Part shown: piece after piece, positions 18,268-25,487 of the stretch
Layout: each line of letters opens with the position of its first letter
How positions within the stretch are numbered: position 1 is the first letter of the stretch
Source: Kaistella chaponensis
GTDB lineage: Bacteria; Bacteroidota; Bacteroidia; Flavobacteriales; Weeksellaceae
Direction: 5' to 3'
NCBI RefSeq assembly: GCF_900156725.1
Contig: NZ_FTOI01000009.1
Span: 62,001-126,000 of the forward strand
DNA length: 64,000 nt
The notes under the pieces: model-generated
Database searches by the model: none
The model's input: only the letters and a program-made list of their open reading frames with translations
What the model was told of the DNA's origin: nothing
Translations under genes and position numbers: made by a program

Positions 18268-18640
18268 TACCATATATGTAATTTTGTTTTTTTTAATGTT
18301 TGCCTTGCATTTTTTTATTTGGCAAAACTTAAATATCGGCTTTGAAACCACTTTTATTAAGTATTATTTGTTTCTTACCTTACTTTTTATGATGGTGGTG
18401 ACGGTAATTTCAATCATCAAAAAAATATATCCAAATTATGTGGGTTTTGCATTTATGGGTTTGGTGATGTTTAAATTAATGCTGATGTTGTTGGTAATGA
18501 AGAAACTTAATTTAAATGAAGTTCCCAATTACAAGGTTCATTTCATTATACCATATTTAATAGCTTTGGTGCTGGAAACATTGTATGCGGTAAAAATAAT
18601 TCAGGATGAGGAGGTTTCCGAAACCTCGAAAGATGAATAA
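18251..18640 (+). CDS. Small membrane protein of the atp operon (AtpI/UncI-like)
   Basis: 129 residues with four hydrophobic segments (IYVILFFLMFALHFFIW, YYLFLTLLFMMVVTVISII, NYVGFAFMGLVMFKLMLMLLV and a last one near VHFIIPYLIALVLETLYAV). Position and topology correspond to the UncI-like protein often found before atpB. It overlaps atpZ by 17 nt. A direct role in c-ring assembly is inferred from position only; it is not recognisable by motif. Confidence 0.7.
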   Translation: MKIKSNTIYVILFFLMFALHFFIWQNLNIGFETTFIKYYLFLTLLFMMVVTVISIIKKIYPNYVGFAFMGLVMFKLMLMLLVMKKLNLNEVPNYKVHFIIPYLIALVLETLYAVKIIQDEEVSETSKDE

Positions 18641-18680
18641 AATCAGTAAAAAAGGATTTTTATATTATGATTATTTATCC

Positions 18681-18688
18681 TATTTTTG
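18681..18688 (+). promoter_or_regulatory. Internal -7 box before atpB
   Basis: TATTTTTG matches TAnnTTTG, with TTT at the -33 position (19-nt spacing). It would allow atpB and downstream genes to be transcribed without atpZ. Confidence 0.5.
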
Positions 18689-18713
18689 CAAAACTTTAAA
18701 ATAAGATATAGCA

Positions 18714-19841
18714 ATGCTGAAAAGAGTAGTTCTTGTACTAGGTTTTTTATCGATATTTTCAACGTCATTTGCACAGCATGAGGCTGTTGAAGTAAAAGAA
18801 ACAAATACCCACGGGGTAGAAGCTCCTGTTGTAGTTTCTGAAGCTGATCAAGTAAGAAAAGAAAACAAGGACTTTATTAATCATCACCTTTTGGATGCGC
18901 ATAGCTTCGATATCATGGTGACTAAAGAAGGAAAGCATATTGGTTTTCCGCTGCCGGTGATTTTTTATGATAAAGTCAACGGATTTCACGCAATGATGAG
19001 TTCTGCTTTTCATCACGGTGAAAAAGTAGTAGAAAGTAAAGGTGGACACTACAAACTTTTCCACGAAAAAATCTACAAAACCGATGCTTCAGGAACAATT
19101 AACCTAGATGAGGCGCACCATGCAACCAATGAAAAAGTCTTGGATTTATCCATTACTAAAAGTGTTCTTATGATTGTTGTGGTATCTTTATTAATGATTT
19201 TTATTTTTGGTGGAATCGCTAGAAGCTATAAAAATTCTTTAGTACCAAGTGGTGCTGGAAAAATTTTAGAACCTTTGATTCTTTTTATCAGAGACGATAT
19301 TGCTAAACCAAACATTGGTCCGAAATACAAGAAATACATGGGTTATTTGCTCACTATTTTCTTCTTTATTTTGTTCTTGAACATTTTCGGATTGTTACCA
19401 TTTGGGATTAACGTAACTGGAAATATCGCAATTACTGCGGCTTTAGCAATATTTACATTCCTTATTACCCAGTTTACAGCAAACAAAACATACTGGCAAC
19501 ATATTTTCTGGATGCCTGGATTGCCTTGGCCAATGAAAATAGTAATGATGCCAATTGAAATTATTGGAATGTTCATTAAGCCATTCGCACTTCTTATCCG
19601 TCTTTTTGCGAACATGACCGCGGGACACATTGTAATCATGTCACTTATCGCGATGATCTATGTTTTCAAAAATGTGATCGCTGGAGTAGCATTCCCACTC
19701 TTAACATTTGTACTTTATCTTCTTGAAATATTAGTTGCTTTCTTGCAGGCCTATATCTTCACCATGCTTTCTGCCGTATATTTCGGTATGGCAAACGAAG
19801 AGCATGCACATGAGGGCGAACAAGGAGTAGCACATCATTAA
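18714..19841 (+). CDS. atpB: F-type ATP synthase subunit a
   Basis: 375 residues, longer than the E. coli protein (271) because of a signal-like start (FSTSFAQHEAVEV) and an extracytoplasmic region of about 130 residues before the first core helix. The essential arginine lies in LLIRLFANMTAGHIVIMSLIA. Subunit a forms the two proton half-channels beside the c-ring. The His/Glu-rich tail (NEEHAHEGEQGVAHH) and the long N-terminal domain are typical of Bacteroidota homologues as far as I recall. atpE follows 24 nt later. Confidence 0.94.
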   Translation: MLKRVVLVLGFLSIFSTSFAQHEAVEVKETNTHGVEAPVVVSEADQVRKENKDFINHHLLDAHSFDIMVTKEGKHIGFPLPVIFYDKVNGFHAMMSSAFHHGEKVVESKGGHYKLFHEKIYKTDASGTINLDEAHHATNEKVLDLSITKSVLMIVVVSLLMIFIFGGIARSYKNSLVPSGAGKILEPLILFIRDDIAKPNIGPKYKKYMGYLLTIFFFILFLNIFGLLPFGINVTGNIAITAALAIFTFLITQFTANKTYWQHIFWMPGLPWPMKIVMMPIEIIGMFIKPFALLIRLFANMTAGHIVIMSLIAMIYVFKNVIAGVAFPLLTFVLYLLEILVAFLQAYIFTMLSAVYFGMANEEHAHEGEQGVAHH

Positions 19842-19865
19842 TAAAACCTTTTAAATTTTTATATT

Positions 19866-20054
19866 ATGGATCTTAAATTAGTAGGAGCAGGTTTAGTAGT
19901 AATCGGAGCAGGTCTTGGTATCGGTAAAATCGGTGCTGCGGCTCTAGAAGGTATGGCTAGACAACCAGAACAAGCTGGTAAACTTCAAACTGCAATGCTT
20001 ATTGCTGCTGCACTTGTTGAAGGTCTTGCATTTGCTGCATTATTCGCAGTTTAA
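19866..20054 (+). CDS. atpE: F-type ATP synthase subunit c
   Basis: A hairpin of two hydrophobic helices joined by the polar loop ARQPEQ (residues 31-36). The ion-binding carboxylate is E52 in ALVEGLAFAALF. The residue after it is G, and the first helix lacks the Q/E plus S/T ligand set of Na+ rotors, so a proton ring is expected. At 62 residues it is shorter than most subunits c (E. coli has 79). A terminator-like hairpin follows directly and may adjust c-subunit dosage. Confidence 0.95.
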   Translation: MDLKLVGAGLVVIGAGLGIGKIGAAALEGMARQPEQAGKLQTAMLIAAALVEGLAFAALFAV

Positions 20055-20079
20055 GCAAGCTTTTCAGCCACCCAAAAAT

Positions 20080-20117
20080 CATCTGCCGGGAACGGTTGGT
20101 TACGGCAGATGTTTTTT
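20080..20117 (+). terminator. Intra-operon terminator between atpE and atpF
   Basis: CATCTGCCG (20080-20088) and CGGCAGATG (20103-20111) make a perfect 9-bp stem with a 14-nt loop, followed by six T residues. Because four atp genes lie downstream it must be leaky or regulated. Confidence 0.75.
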
Positions 20118-20161
20118 CTAAAAAAAATTAAAAACAATTACAATATATATCATAACTCATT

Positions 20162-20659
20162 ATGGGATTATTAGAAAATTTTTCATCAGGTTTATTCATC
20201 ATACAATCGGTGGTTTTTATCATTCTATTGTTGGTACTAAGAAAATTCGCATGGAAACCAATTATGGATGCTGTTAATGAAAGAGAAGTGACCATCGTAG
20301 ATTCTTTGAACCAAGCGAAATTGGCAAAACAAGAAGTTTTGAATTTGAAAGCTGAAAATGAAGTAATCATCCGTGAAGCGAAAGTAGAGCGTGATAACAT
20401 CTTGAAAGAAGCCAGAGAAATTAAAGACCGTATTGTAGGTGAAGCAAAAGACCTTGCTAAAACGGAAGGTGATAAAATGATTGAGCAAGCAAGACAGTCT
20501 ATCCAGGCTGAAAAAGCTACTGCAATGTCAGATATCAAAAACCAAATCAGTACTTTATCTGTAAACATCGCTGAAACAATTTTGAAACAGAAATTGGATA
20601 ACGATGGTGCACAGAATGCTTTGGTAGAAAATATGCTTAACAAAACAAACCTGAACTAA
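20162..20659 (+). CDS. atpF: F-type ATP synthase subunit b
   Basis: 165 residues: one N-terminal membrane helix (GLFIIQSVVFIILLLVLRKF) followed by a long charged helix (about residues 40-150) rich in E/K/A that forms the peripheral stalk dimer. It connects subunit a to the delta subunit. The gene begins after a 107-nt gap containing the intra-operon terminator and ends 1 nt before atpH. Confidence 0.94.
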   Translation: MGLLENFSSGLFIIQSVVFIILLLVLRKFAWKPIMDAVNEREVTIVDSLNQAKLAKQEVLNLKAENEVIIREAKVERDNILKEAREIKDRIVGEAKDLAKTEGDKMIEQARQSIQAEKATAMSDIKNQISTLSVNIAETILKQKLDNDGAQNALVENMLNKTNLN

Positions 20660-20660
20660 A

Positions 20661-21200
20661 ATGCTTACAAGTAAAGTAGCAAAAAGATACGCGCAAGGTT
20701 TGCTTAATTTCACTCAGGAATCCGGAAGTACTGCTTCTGTTTTTGGTGAGATGCGAGACATTGTGAACACCATTAACCAATCTAAAGAACTGCAAAACTT
20801 TTTCAGTTCTCCGATTATTGATGTTAAGAAAAAAATTAGTATTGCTTTAGAAATTTTCAAAAGCTTATCTCCCGTTTCTCTTAATATGATCACCATGGTC
20901 ATCAAACACGGAAGAGAAAGTCAAATGCAGAATATTGCTCAGGAATTTGTAAATAAAGTAGAAGATCTAAATGGAGTTCAGAGAATTACTTTAACTGCTG
21001 CAACTTCATTATCTCAGGAAAATATTGCGAATATTTTGAAATCTTCAGCATTGGTGAATCACGACAATAAGTTCGATGTGAAAACCATCATTAATCCTAG
21101 TATTTTAGGAGGTTATATTTTGAGAGTTGGTGATCAGCAGATTGATGCTTCGGTAAAATCAAAACTGACTCAACTTCAAAAAGAATTTCAATTAAATTAA
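20661..21200 (+). CDS. atpH: F-type ATP synthase subunit delta
   Basis: 179 residues. The N-terminal helical domain starts KVAKRYAQGLLNFTQESG, the standard opening of AtpH, and the C-terminal domain holds the conserved NPSILGGYILRVGDQQID. It links the b-subunit stalk to the top of F1. It begins 1 nt after the atpF stop and ends 18 nt before atpA. Confidence 0.94.
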   Translation: MLTSKVAKRYAQGLLNFTQESGSTASVFGEMRDIVNTINQSKELQNFFSSPIIDVKKKISIALEIFKSLSPVSLNMITMVIKHGRESQMQNIAQEFVNKVEDLNGVQRITLTAATSLSQENIANILKSSALVNHDNKFDVKTIINPSILGGYILRVGDQQIDASVKSKLTQLQKEFQLN

Positions 21201-21218
21201 GACAAAAACAACCATAAA

Positions 21219-22796
21219 ATGGCAGAAATAAATCCGGCAGAAATATCTGCAATTCTTAAACAACAGTTAGCAAACTTCGATACGCAGTCTAATGTGGAAG
21301 AAGTGGGAACTGTATTGACCATCGGTGATGGGATCGCTTTAGTATACGGTTTAGAAAATGTTCAGTACGGTGAATTGGTAAAATTCCAAAGTGGTATTGA
21401 AGGAATCGTACTAAATCTTGCAGAAGATAACGTAGGTGTTGCACTTCTTGGTGAATCTAAATTGGTAAGAGAAGGTGATACCGTAAACAGAACCAAAAGA
21501 ATTTCTTCTATTAAAGTAGGAGAAGGTATGTTGGGTAGAGTAGTTGATACTCTTGGTAACCCAATCGATGGAAAAGGACCAATTGCTGGTGTTACTTATG
21601 AATTGCCTTTGGAAAGAAAAGCTCCAGGTGTAATTTTCCGTCAACCGGTAACTGAACCATTACAAACTGGTATCGTTGCAATCGACTCTATGATTCCTGT
21701 AGGAAGAGGTCAAAGAGAATTAATCATCGGTGACCGTCAAACGGGTAAAACTACCGTTGCGATTGATACGATTATCAACCAAAAAGAATTTTATGATGCA
21801 GGTGAACCTGTATTCTGTATTTATGTTGCGATTGGACAAAAAGGTTCAACCGTAGCTCAGATTGTAAAAACATTGGAAGATAGAGGAGCAATGGCTTATA
21901 CAGTAATTGTAGCAGCAAATGCTTCTGATCCAACTCCAATGCAGGTGTATGCACCAATGGCAGGAGCAGCAATCGGAGAATTCTTCCGTGATACTGGTCG
22001 TCCGGCTTTAATTATTTATGATGATTTATCGAAACAAGCGGTTGCTTACCGTGAACTTTCTTTGCTTCTAAGAAGACCACCGGGTCGTGAAGCTTATCCA
22101 GGAGACGTTTTCTATCTTCACTCCAGATTATTGGAGAGAGCGGCAAAAGTGATCAAAGATGATACTATTGCAGCTCAGATGAATGATTTGCCAGAAGTTT
22201 TGAAACCAATCGTAAAAGGTGGCGGTTCTTTAACTGCACTTCCGATTATCGAAACTCAAGCGGGTGACGTTTCTGCATATATCCCAACCAACGTAATTTC
22301 AATTACTGATGGTCAGATTTTCTTGGAGACTGATTTATTTAACTCAGGTGTTCGTCCAGCGATTAACGTAGGTATTTCTGTATCTCGTGTTGGAGGTAAT
22401 GCTCAGATCAAATCCATGAAAAAAGTTTCTGGAACTTTGAAATTAGATCAAGCACAATACAAAGAATTAGAAGCATTTGCGAAATTCGGATCTGATCTTG
22501 ATGCTTCTACGCAAGCAGTTATATCTAAAGGAGAAAGAAACGTGGAGATTTTGAAACAACCTGTAAATTCACCTCTTCCGGTTGATGCACAAGTTGCTAT
22601 GATCTATTCTGGAACTGAAAATCTTTTGAAAAACGTACCTATCAATAAGGTAAAAGAATTCCAAATCGAATATGTTGCATTTTTAAGATCAAAACATCCT
22701 GAAACAATGGCAGCCATTAAATCAGGTAAAATTGATAACGATATTACAGCAGTTCTAAAACAGGCAGCAGCAGAATTAGCTTCTAAATACAATTAA
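21219..22796 (+). CDS. atpA: F-type ATP synthase subunit alpha
   Basis: 525 residues with the P-loop GDRQTGKT (171-178), the family block [23 protein letters not shown] and the [10 protein letters not shown] motif with the arginine finger. It is the non-catalytic nucleotide-binding subunit of F1. The catalytic beta subunit gene (atpD) and atpC are not in this operon; in Bacteroidota they usually lie at a separate locus. An imperfect inverted repeat separates it from atpG. Confidence 0.96.
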   Translation: MAEINPAEISAILKQQLANFDTQSNVEEVGTVLTIGDGIALVYGLENVQYGELVKFQSGIEGIVLNLAEDNVGVALLGESKLVREGDTVNRTKRISSIKVGEGMLGRVVDTLGNPIDGKGPIAGVTYELPLERKAPGVIFRQPVTEPLQTGIVAIDSMIPVGRGQRELIIGDRQTGKTTVAIDTIINQKEFYDAGEPVFCIYVAIGQKGSTVAQIVKTLEDRGAMAYTVIVAANASDPTPMQVYAPMAGAAIGEFFRDTGRPALIIYDDLSKQAVAYRELSLLLRRPPGREAYPGDVFYLHSRLLERAAKVIKDDTIAAQMNDLPEVLKPIVKGGGSLTALPIIETQAGDVSAYIPTNVISITDGQIFLETDLFNSGVRPAINVGISVSRVGGNAQIKSMKKVSGTLKLDQAQYKELEAFAKFGSDLDASTQAVISKGERNVEILKQPVNSPLPVDAQVAMIYSGTENLLKNVPINKVKEFQIEYVAFLRSKHPETMAAIKSGKIDNDITAVLKQAAAELASKYN

Positions 22797-22799
22797 AAT

Positions 22800-22874
22800 T
22801 AGTTGATGGTTTTTGGTTGATAGTTGATGGATTTTTTCTAAGACTAACAACCAACAACCGACAACCAACAACTA
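22800..22874. repeat. Imperfect inverted repeat between atpA and atpG
   Basis: The arm TAGTTGATGGTTTTTGGTTG at 22800 onward and the arm ending CGACAAACCAACAACTA-like sequence at 22874 are about 77% complementary over 31 nt. The arms are built from degenerate GTTGATGG/CCAACAAC units. It fills nearly the whole 85-nt gap and lacks a T-run. Confidence 0.55.
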
Positions 22875-22881
22875 AAGAAAT

Positions 22882-23739
22882 ATGGCAAATTTAAAGGAAA
22901 TACGGGCAAGAATCACTTCGATCTCTTCCACAATGCAAATTACGAGTGCAATGAAAATGGTTTCGGCAGCGAAACTGAAAAAAGCAACCGATGCAATTGT
23001 GATGTTGAGACCTTACTCCGAAAAACTTCAGGAAATCATTGAAAACGTAAGTTCCACTACAGATTTGGAAGGTGTTTCTATGTACACCGCAGAAAGAGAA
23101 GTAAAGAAAGTTCTTTATATTGTAGTGACTTCAAACAAAGGTCTTGCCGGAGCATTTAACTCTTCAGTAATTAAAGAATTGAATACTGCGATCAGCAATA
23201 CTTCGCACGAAGTTGAAATTCTTTCAGTCGGTAAAAAAGTATATGATGCGGTGAGAAGAAGCCGAAAAGTATATGATAATCAAAGCGCAATTTTCGATTC
23301 TTTGAGTTTTCGTGGCGTTTCCAATTTTGTGGAGCACGTGATGAACGATTATAAAGAAGGGAAATTCGATAAGGTTTTTGTGATTTACAACAAGTTTATC
23401 AACGCAGCTACACAAGAAGTAAAAATAGAACAGGTTTTACCAATTGCAATGGCCGAGAAGAAAGACGCCATAAACACCGATTATATTTTTGAACCAAATG
23501 CAGGCGAAATTTTAAATGTTTTGATGCCCAAATCTATTAAAACGCAAGTTTACAAAGCGATTTTAGATTCTGTAGCTTCAGAGCACGGTGCAAGAATGAC
23601 AGCAATGCACAAAGCAACTGATAACGCAGAAGCATTGAGAAATGAGTTGAAGATTTTCTACAATAAAGCACGTCAAGCTGCGATTACCAATGAAATTTTG
23701 GAGATTGTAGGTGGTGCTGAAGCTTTGAAAAATAGCTAA
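22882..23739 (+). CDS. atpG: F-type ATP synthase subunit gamma
   Basis: 285 residues beginning MANLKEIRARITSISSTMQI, the classic gamma N-terminal helix. It has the conserved TSNKGLAGAFN centrally and a C-terminal coiled helix, SEHGARMTAMHKATDNAEAL ... RQAAITNEILEIVGGAEAL, that forms the rotor shaft with the N-terminal helix. It is the last gene of this atp operon and is followed by a strong terminator. Confidence 0.95.
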   Translation: MANLKEIRARITSISSTMQITSAMKMVSAAKLKKATDAIVMLRPYSEKLQEIIENVSSTTDLEGVSMYTAEREVKKVLYIVVTSNKGLAGAFNSSVIKELNTAISNTSHEVEILSVGKKVYDAVRRSRKVYDNQSAIFDSLSFRGVSNFVEHVMNDYKEGKFDKVFVIYNKFINAATQEVKIEQVLPIAMAEKKDAINTDYIFEPNAGEILNVLMPKSIKTQVYKAILDSVASEHGARMTAMHKATDNAEALRNELKIFYNKARQAAITNEILEIVGGAEALKNS

Positions 23740-23761
23740 TATTTTTTATTTTGAAAATAAT

Positions 23762-23790
23762 AAAGACTGCAATTTTGCAGTCTTTTTTTC
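23762..23790 (+). terminator. Terminator of the atp operon
   Basis: AAAGACTGCAA and TTGCAGTCTTT form a perfect 11-bp stem with a TT loop, followed by T residues. Confidence 0.9.
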
Positions 23791-23811
23791 GTGCATTTTT
23801 TCTGGATTTTT

Positions 23812-23876
23812 AAAAAGGGTGTTTTCACGCATTAAAAAAGGGTGATTTAACGGTTAAAAAAAGGGTGATTTCACCC
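23812..23876 (+). repeat. Array of three 23-nt direct repeats
   Basis: GGGTG occurs at 23817, 23840 and 23863, an exact 23-nt period. Each is preceded by an A-run of five to seven and followed by a variant of ATTTCACGG. The last unit contains the palindrome GGGTGATTTCACCC. The same repeat occurs on the minus strand at 57.7 kb. The array lies 25 nt (end of the last CAC) before a -7 box at 23900. Confidence 0.75.
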
Positions 23877-23899
23877 TATAATAATACAAGGTTTAGTTT

Positions 23900-23907
23900 T
23901 AATTTTG
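23900..23907 (+). promoter_or_regulatory. -7 box downstream of the 23-nt repeat array
   Basis: TAATTTTG matches TAnnTTTG. The -33 position holds ATA rather than TTG, as expected for a promoter that needs an activator. The start codon of the next large gene is about 220 nt away. Confidence 0.5.
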
Positions 23908-24001
23908 TTTATAATTATCAAACTTAAAAATTGGAGAACGCTTATAATAAGATTTTTAGCTCTCTTTTGGGAGGTTTCAAAGGTATTTTTATCTTATTTA
24001 A

Positions 24002-24061
24002 ATGATTGGTCTATTTAAAACGTCGTTCATCGATTTGCTATTTATTTTGAATGATAATTAA
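24002..24061 (+). other. Possible 19-codon ORF in the leader
   Basis: The stretch 23791-24126 has no recognised gene besides the repeat array and -7 box. A small frame MIGLFKTSFIDLLFILNDN lies 13-25 nt after a GGGAGG sequence that would be an unusual Shine-Dalgarno match for this phylum. No homologue is known to me, and it may be chance. Confidence 0.15.
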
Positions 24062-24126
24062 ATAATATTTGTAGAGTGAAAGAAAATCAGAACAAAATAG
24101 AATTCTTTAACCCTTTAAAATTTAAA

Positions 24127-25011
24127 ATGATGAAAAAATTTAATTTTTTGGCTTTTTGTTTATTCATGTCCGCTGGATTTACACAAGCACAAACCTATCA
24201 AAACAATACTCCAGCAACAGCTGTGGATGGAATCACAAGAGCAGGTGGTTGCGGATATTCCACGCAACCTGGTGTTAACATGTCCGAAATTGCAGTGCCG
24301 TTAGTCGGTACGATTGTGGATCCTTCGAAAATTACGGTCAATTTATCCATCGGAGCTGCTTGGTTAGGTGATGTTGTCGTAGAATTAGTAAGTCCAGGTG
24401 GAGAAGGAATTACGCTGATTAGAAGAATTGGTGCTATAGCAAATTCAAGTTGTGGATCTTCTTCTTCTTTCGTTGTAGGTAATATTCTAGGTTTTAATTC
24501 GGCAAATGTGAACCTTATTAATGCTGCAGCAAGTACACCAGGTACTCCCGTTCCTGCAGGTAATTATGCTCCAACCTATAGTGCTGCAAAATTTCCAGTG
24601 CATCATCCGGGGAATTTGGCAACTTTTTTTAATGGCAAGCAATTAAGTGGAACATGGCGACTTATCGTCTACGATTATGGAACTGGTGATGCTACTACTC
24701 TCAATTCATGGCAAATTGTTGTAGCAGCAGGAGCAACATTAAAAGCTGGCGAAACTGGTACTTTTGGAAGCGAAATTTCAATTAAGCAAAACCCGGTTCA
24801 AGATTACTTATTGATCGATGTGAACAATGATTTTAAATCATTAAATTTAGAAATATACGATGCATCGGGCAAAAATGTTAAAAATGAAAACATCATAAAA
24901 AATACAAAAAACATTCAACTTGATGTTAGAAATTTAACTCCTGGTATGTATCTTCTAAATCCAGTGAAAGATGGTGAGAGAAAACAAGCCATCAAATTTA
25001 TTAAAAAATAG
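24127..25011 (+). CDS. Secreted P-domain protein with T9SS sorting domain
   Basis: About 295 residues from the ATG at 24127 (MMKKFNFLAFCLFMSAGFTQ gives a normal signal peptide; the in-frame GTG at 24076 would bury it). The middle region (about residues 50-215) resembles the proprotein convertase P-domain: LSIGAAWLGDVVVELVSPGG, then LSGTWRLIVYDYGTGDATTLNSWQI. The last 75 residues are a T9SS sorting domain (LEIYDASGKNVKN ... QAIKFIKK). There is no protease domain, so the P-domain probably serves for binding or stability. It lies downstream of the 23-nt repeat array. Confidence 0.8.
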   Translation: MMKKFNFLAFCLFMSAGFTQAQTYQNNTPATAVDGITRAGGCGYSTQPGVNMSEIAVPLVGTIVDPSKITVNLSIGAAWLGDVVVELVSPGGEGITLIRRIGAIANSSCGSSSSFVVGNILGFNSANVNLINAAASTPGTPVPAGNYAPTYSAAKFPVHHPGNLATFFNGKQLSGTWRLIVYDYGTGDATTLNSWQIVVAAGATLKAGETGTFGSEISIKQNPVQDYLLIDVNNDFKSLNLEIYDASGKNVKNENIIKNTKNIQLDVRNLTPGMYLLNPVKDGERKQAIKFIKK

Positions 25012-25033
25012 TTCCCATTTTTTTTTATATTGA

Positions 25034-25064
25034 AGAGCACCGGATAAATTCTGGTGCTTTTTTT
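25034..25064 (+). terminator. Terminator of the P-domain gene
   Basis: AGCACC (25036-25041) and GGTGCT (25053-25058), extended by G-C pairs, are followed by a T-run. Confidence 0.8.
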
Positions 25065-25097
25065 ATTTTCCAATTTGATAGTGAATATATAGTTTTG

Positions 25098-25140
25098 AGG
25101 TGTCATTCAAGAAATAAGTTATTAGTTTTTCTCTCTGTCT
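25098..25140 (+). repeat. Partial duplicate of the downstream CNNM/CorC promoter region
   Basis: This 43-nt stretch matches 25422-25464 at 34 of 43 positions without gaps. The downstream copy carries the -7 box TATCTTTG; the copy here has a degenerate CTGTCTAT in its place. Confidence 0.55.
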
Positions 25141-25227
25141 ATTAACAATGATAAGATTGCTGAGGAAATAAGTAAGGGAAATGCAATGCACTCCTGCAAC
25201 TACCTTTCCACTCTTCCGGAAAGCTTC

Positions 25228-25311
25228 TTTCTACCCAGCGACAAGCTTTCAGGTAAGAATGAAACCCTGTTTCTACCCAACGACAAACTTTAATGAAAGA
25301 ATGAAAGCAAG
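25228..25311 (+). repeat. Two 42-nt tandem repeats
   Basis: The unit consists of TTTCTACCCA-R-CGACAA-R-CTTT followed after 5 nt by AAGAATGAAA. It occurs at 25228 and again at 25270, exactly 42 nt apart. The 25065-25487 gap has no protein gene; it holds these repeats, the promoter duplicate and an orphan terminator. Confidence 0.65.
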
Positions 25312-25363
25312 ATAAAACTTTTCATTAAAAAATATTATTTACCATTCATTAATAAACGTAATA

Positions 25364-25388
25364 GCATCGTCTATTTCGATGCTTTTTT
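25364..25388 (+). terminator. Orphan terminator, possible end of a small RNA
   Basis: GCATCG (25364-25369) and CGATGC (25377-25382) pair and are followed by TTTTTTA. The upstream P-domain gene already has its own terminator at 25034, so this one ends another transcript. Confidence 0.7.
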
Positions 25389-25457
25389 ATTACCCTATTT
25401 AATAGATAATAAATCGTTTAAAGGTTTCATTCAAAAATTTAATTATTAATTTTTCTC

Positions 25458-25465
25458 TATCTTTG
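25458..25465 (+). promoter_or_regulatory. -7 box of the CNNM/CorC gene
   Basis: TATCTTTG matches TAnnTTTG and ends 22 nt before the ATG at 25488. Confidence 0.65.
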
Positions 25466-25487
25466 CTTCAAATATTTCAAAAAATAA

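Noticed and set aside
19866..20054. Sodium-type c-ring
   Set aside because: The residue after the ion-binding E52 is glycine and the first helix lacks the additional polar ligands of Na+ rotors, so a proton ring is more likely.
18714..23739. Missing atpD and atpC taken as a broken operon
   Set aside because: In Bacteroidota these two genes are commonly at a separate locus, so their absence here is normal.
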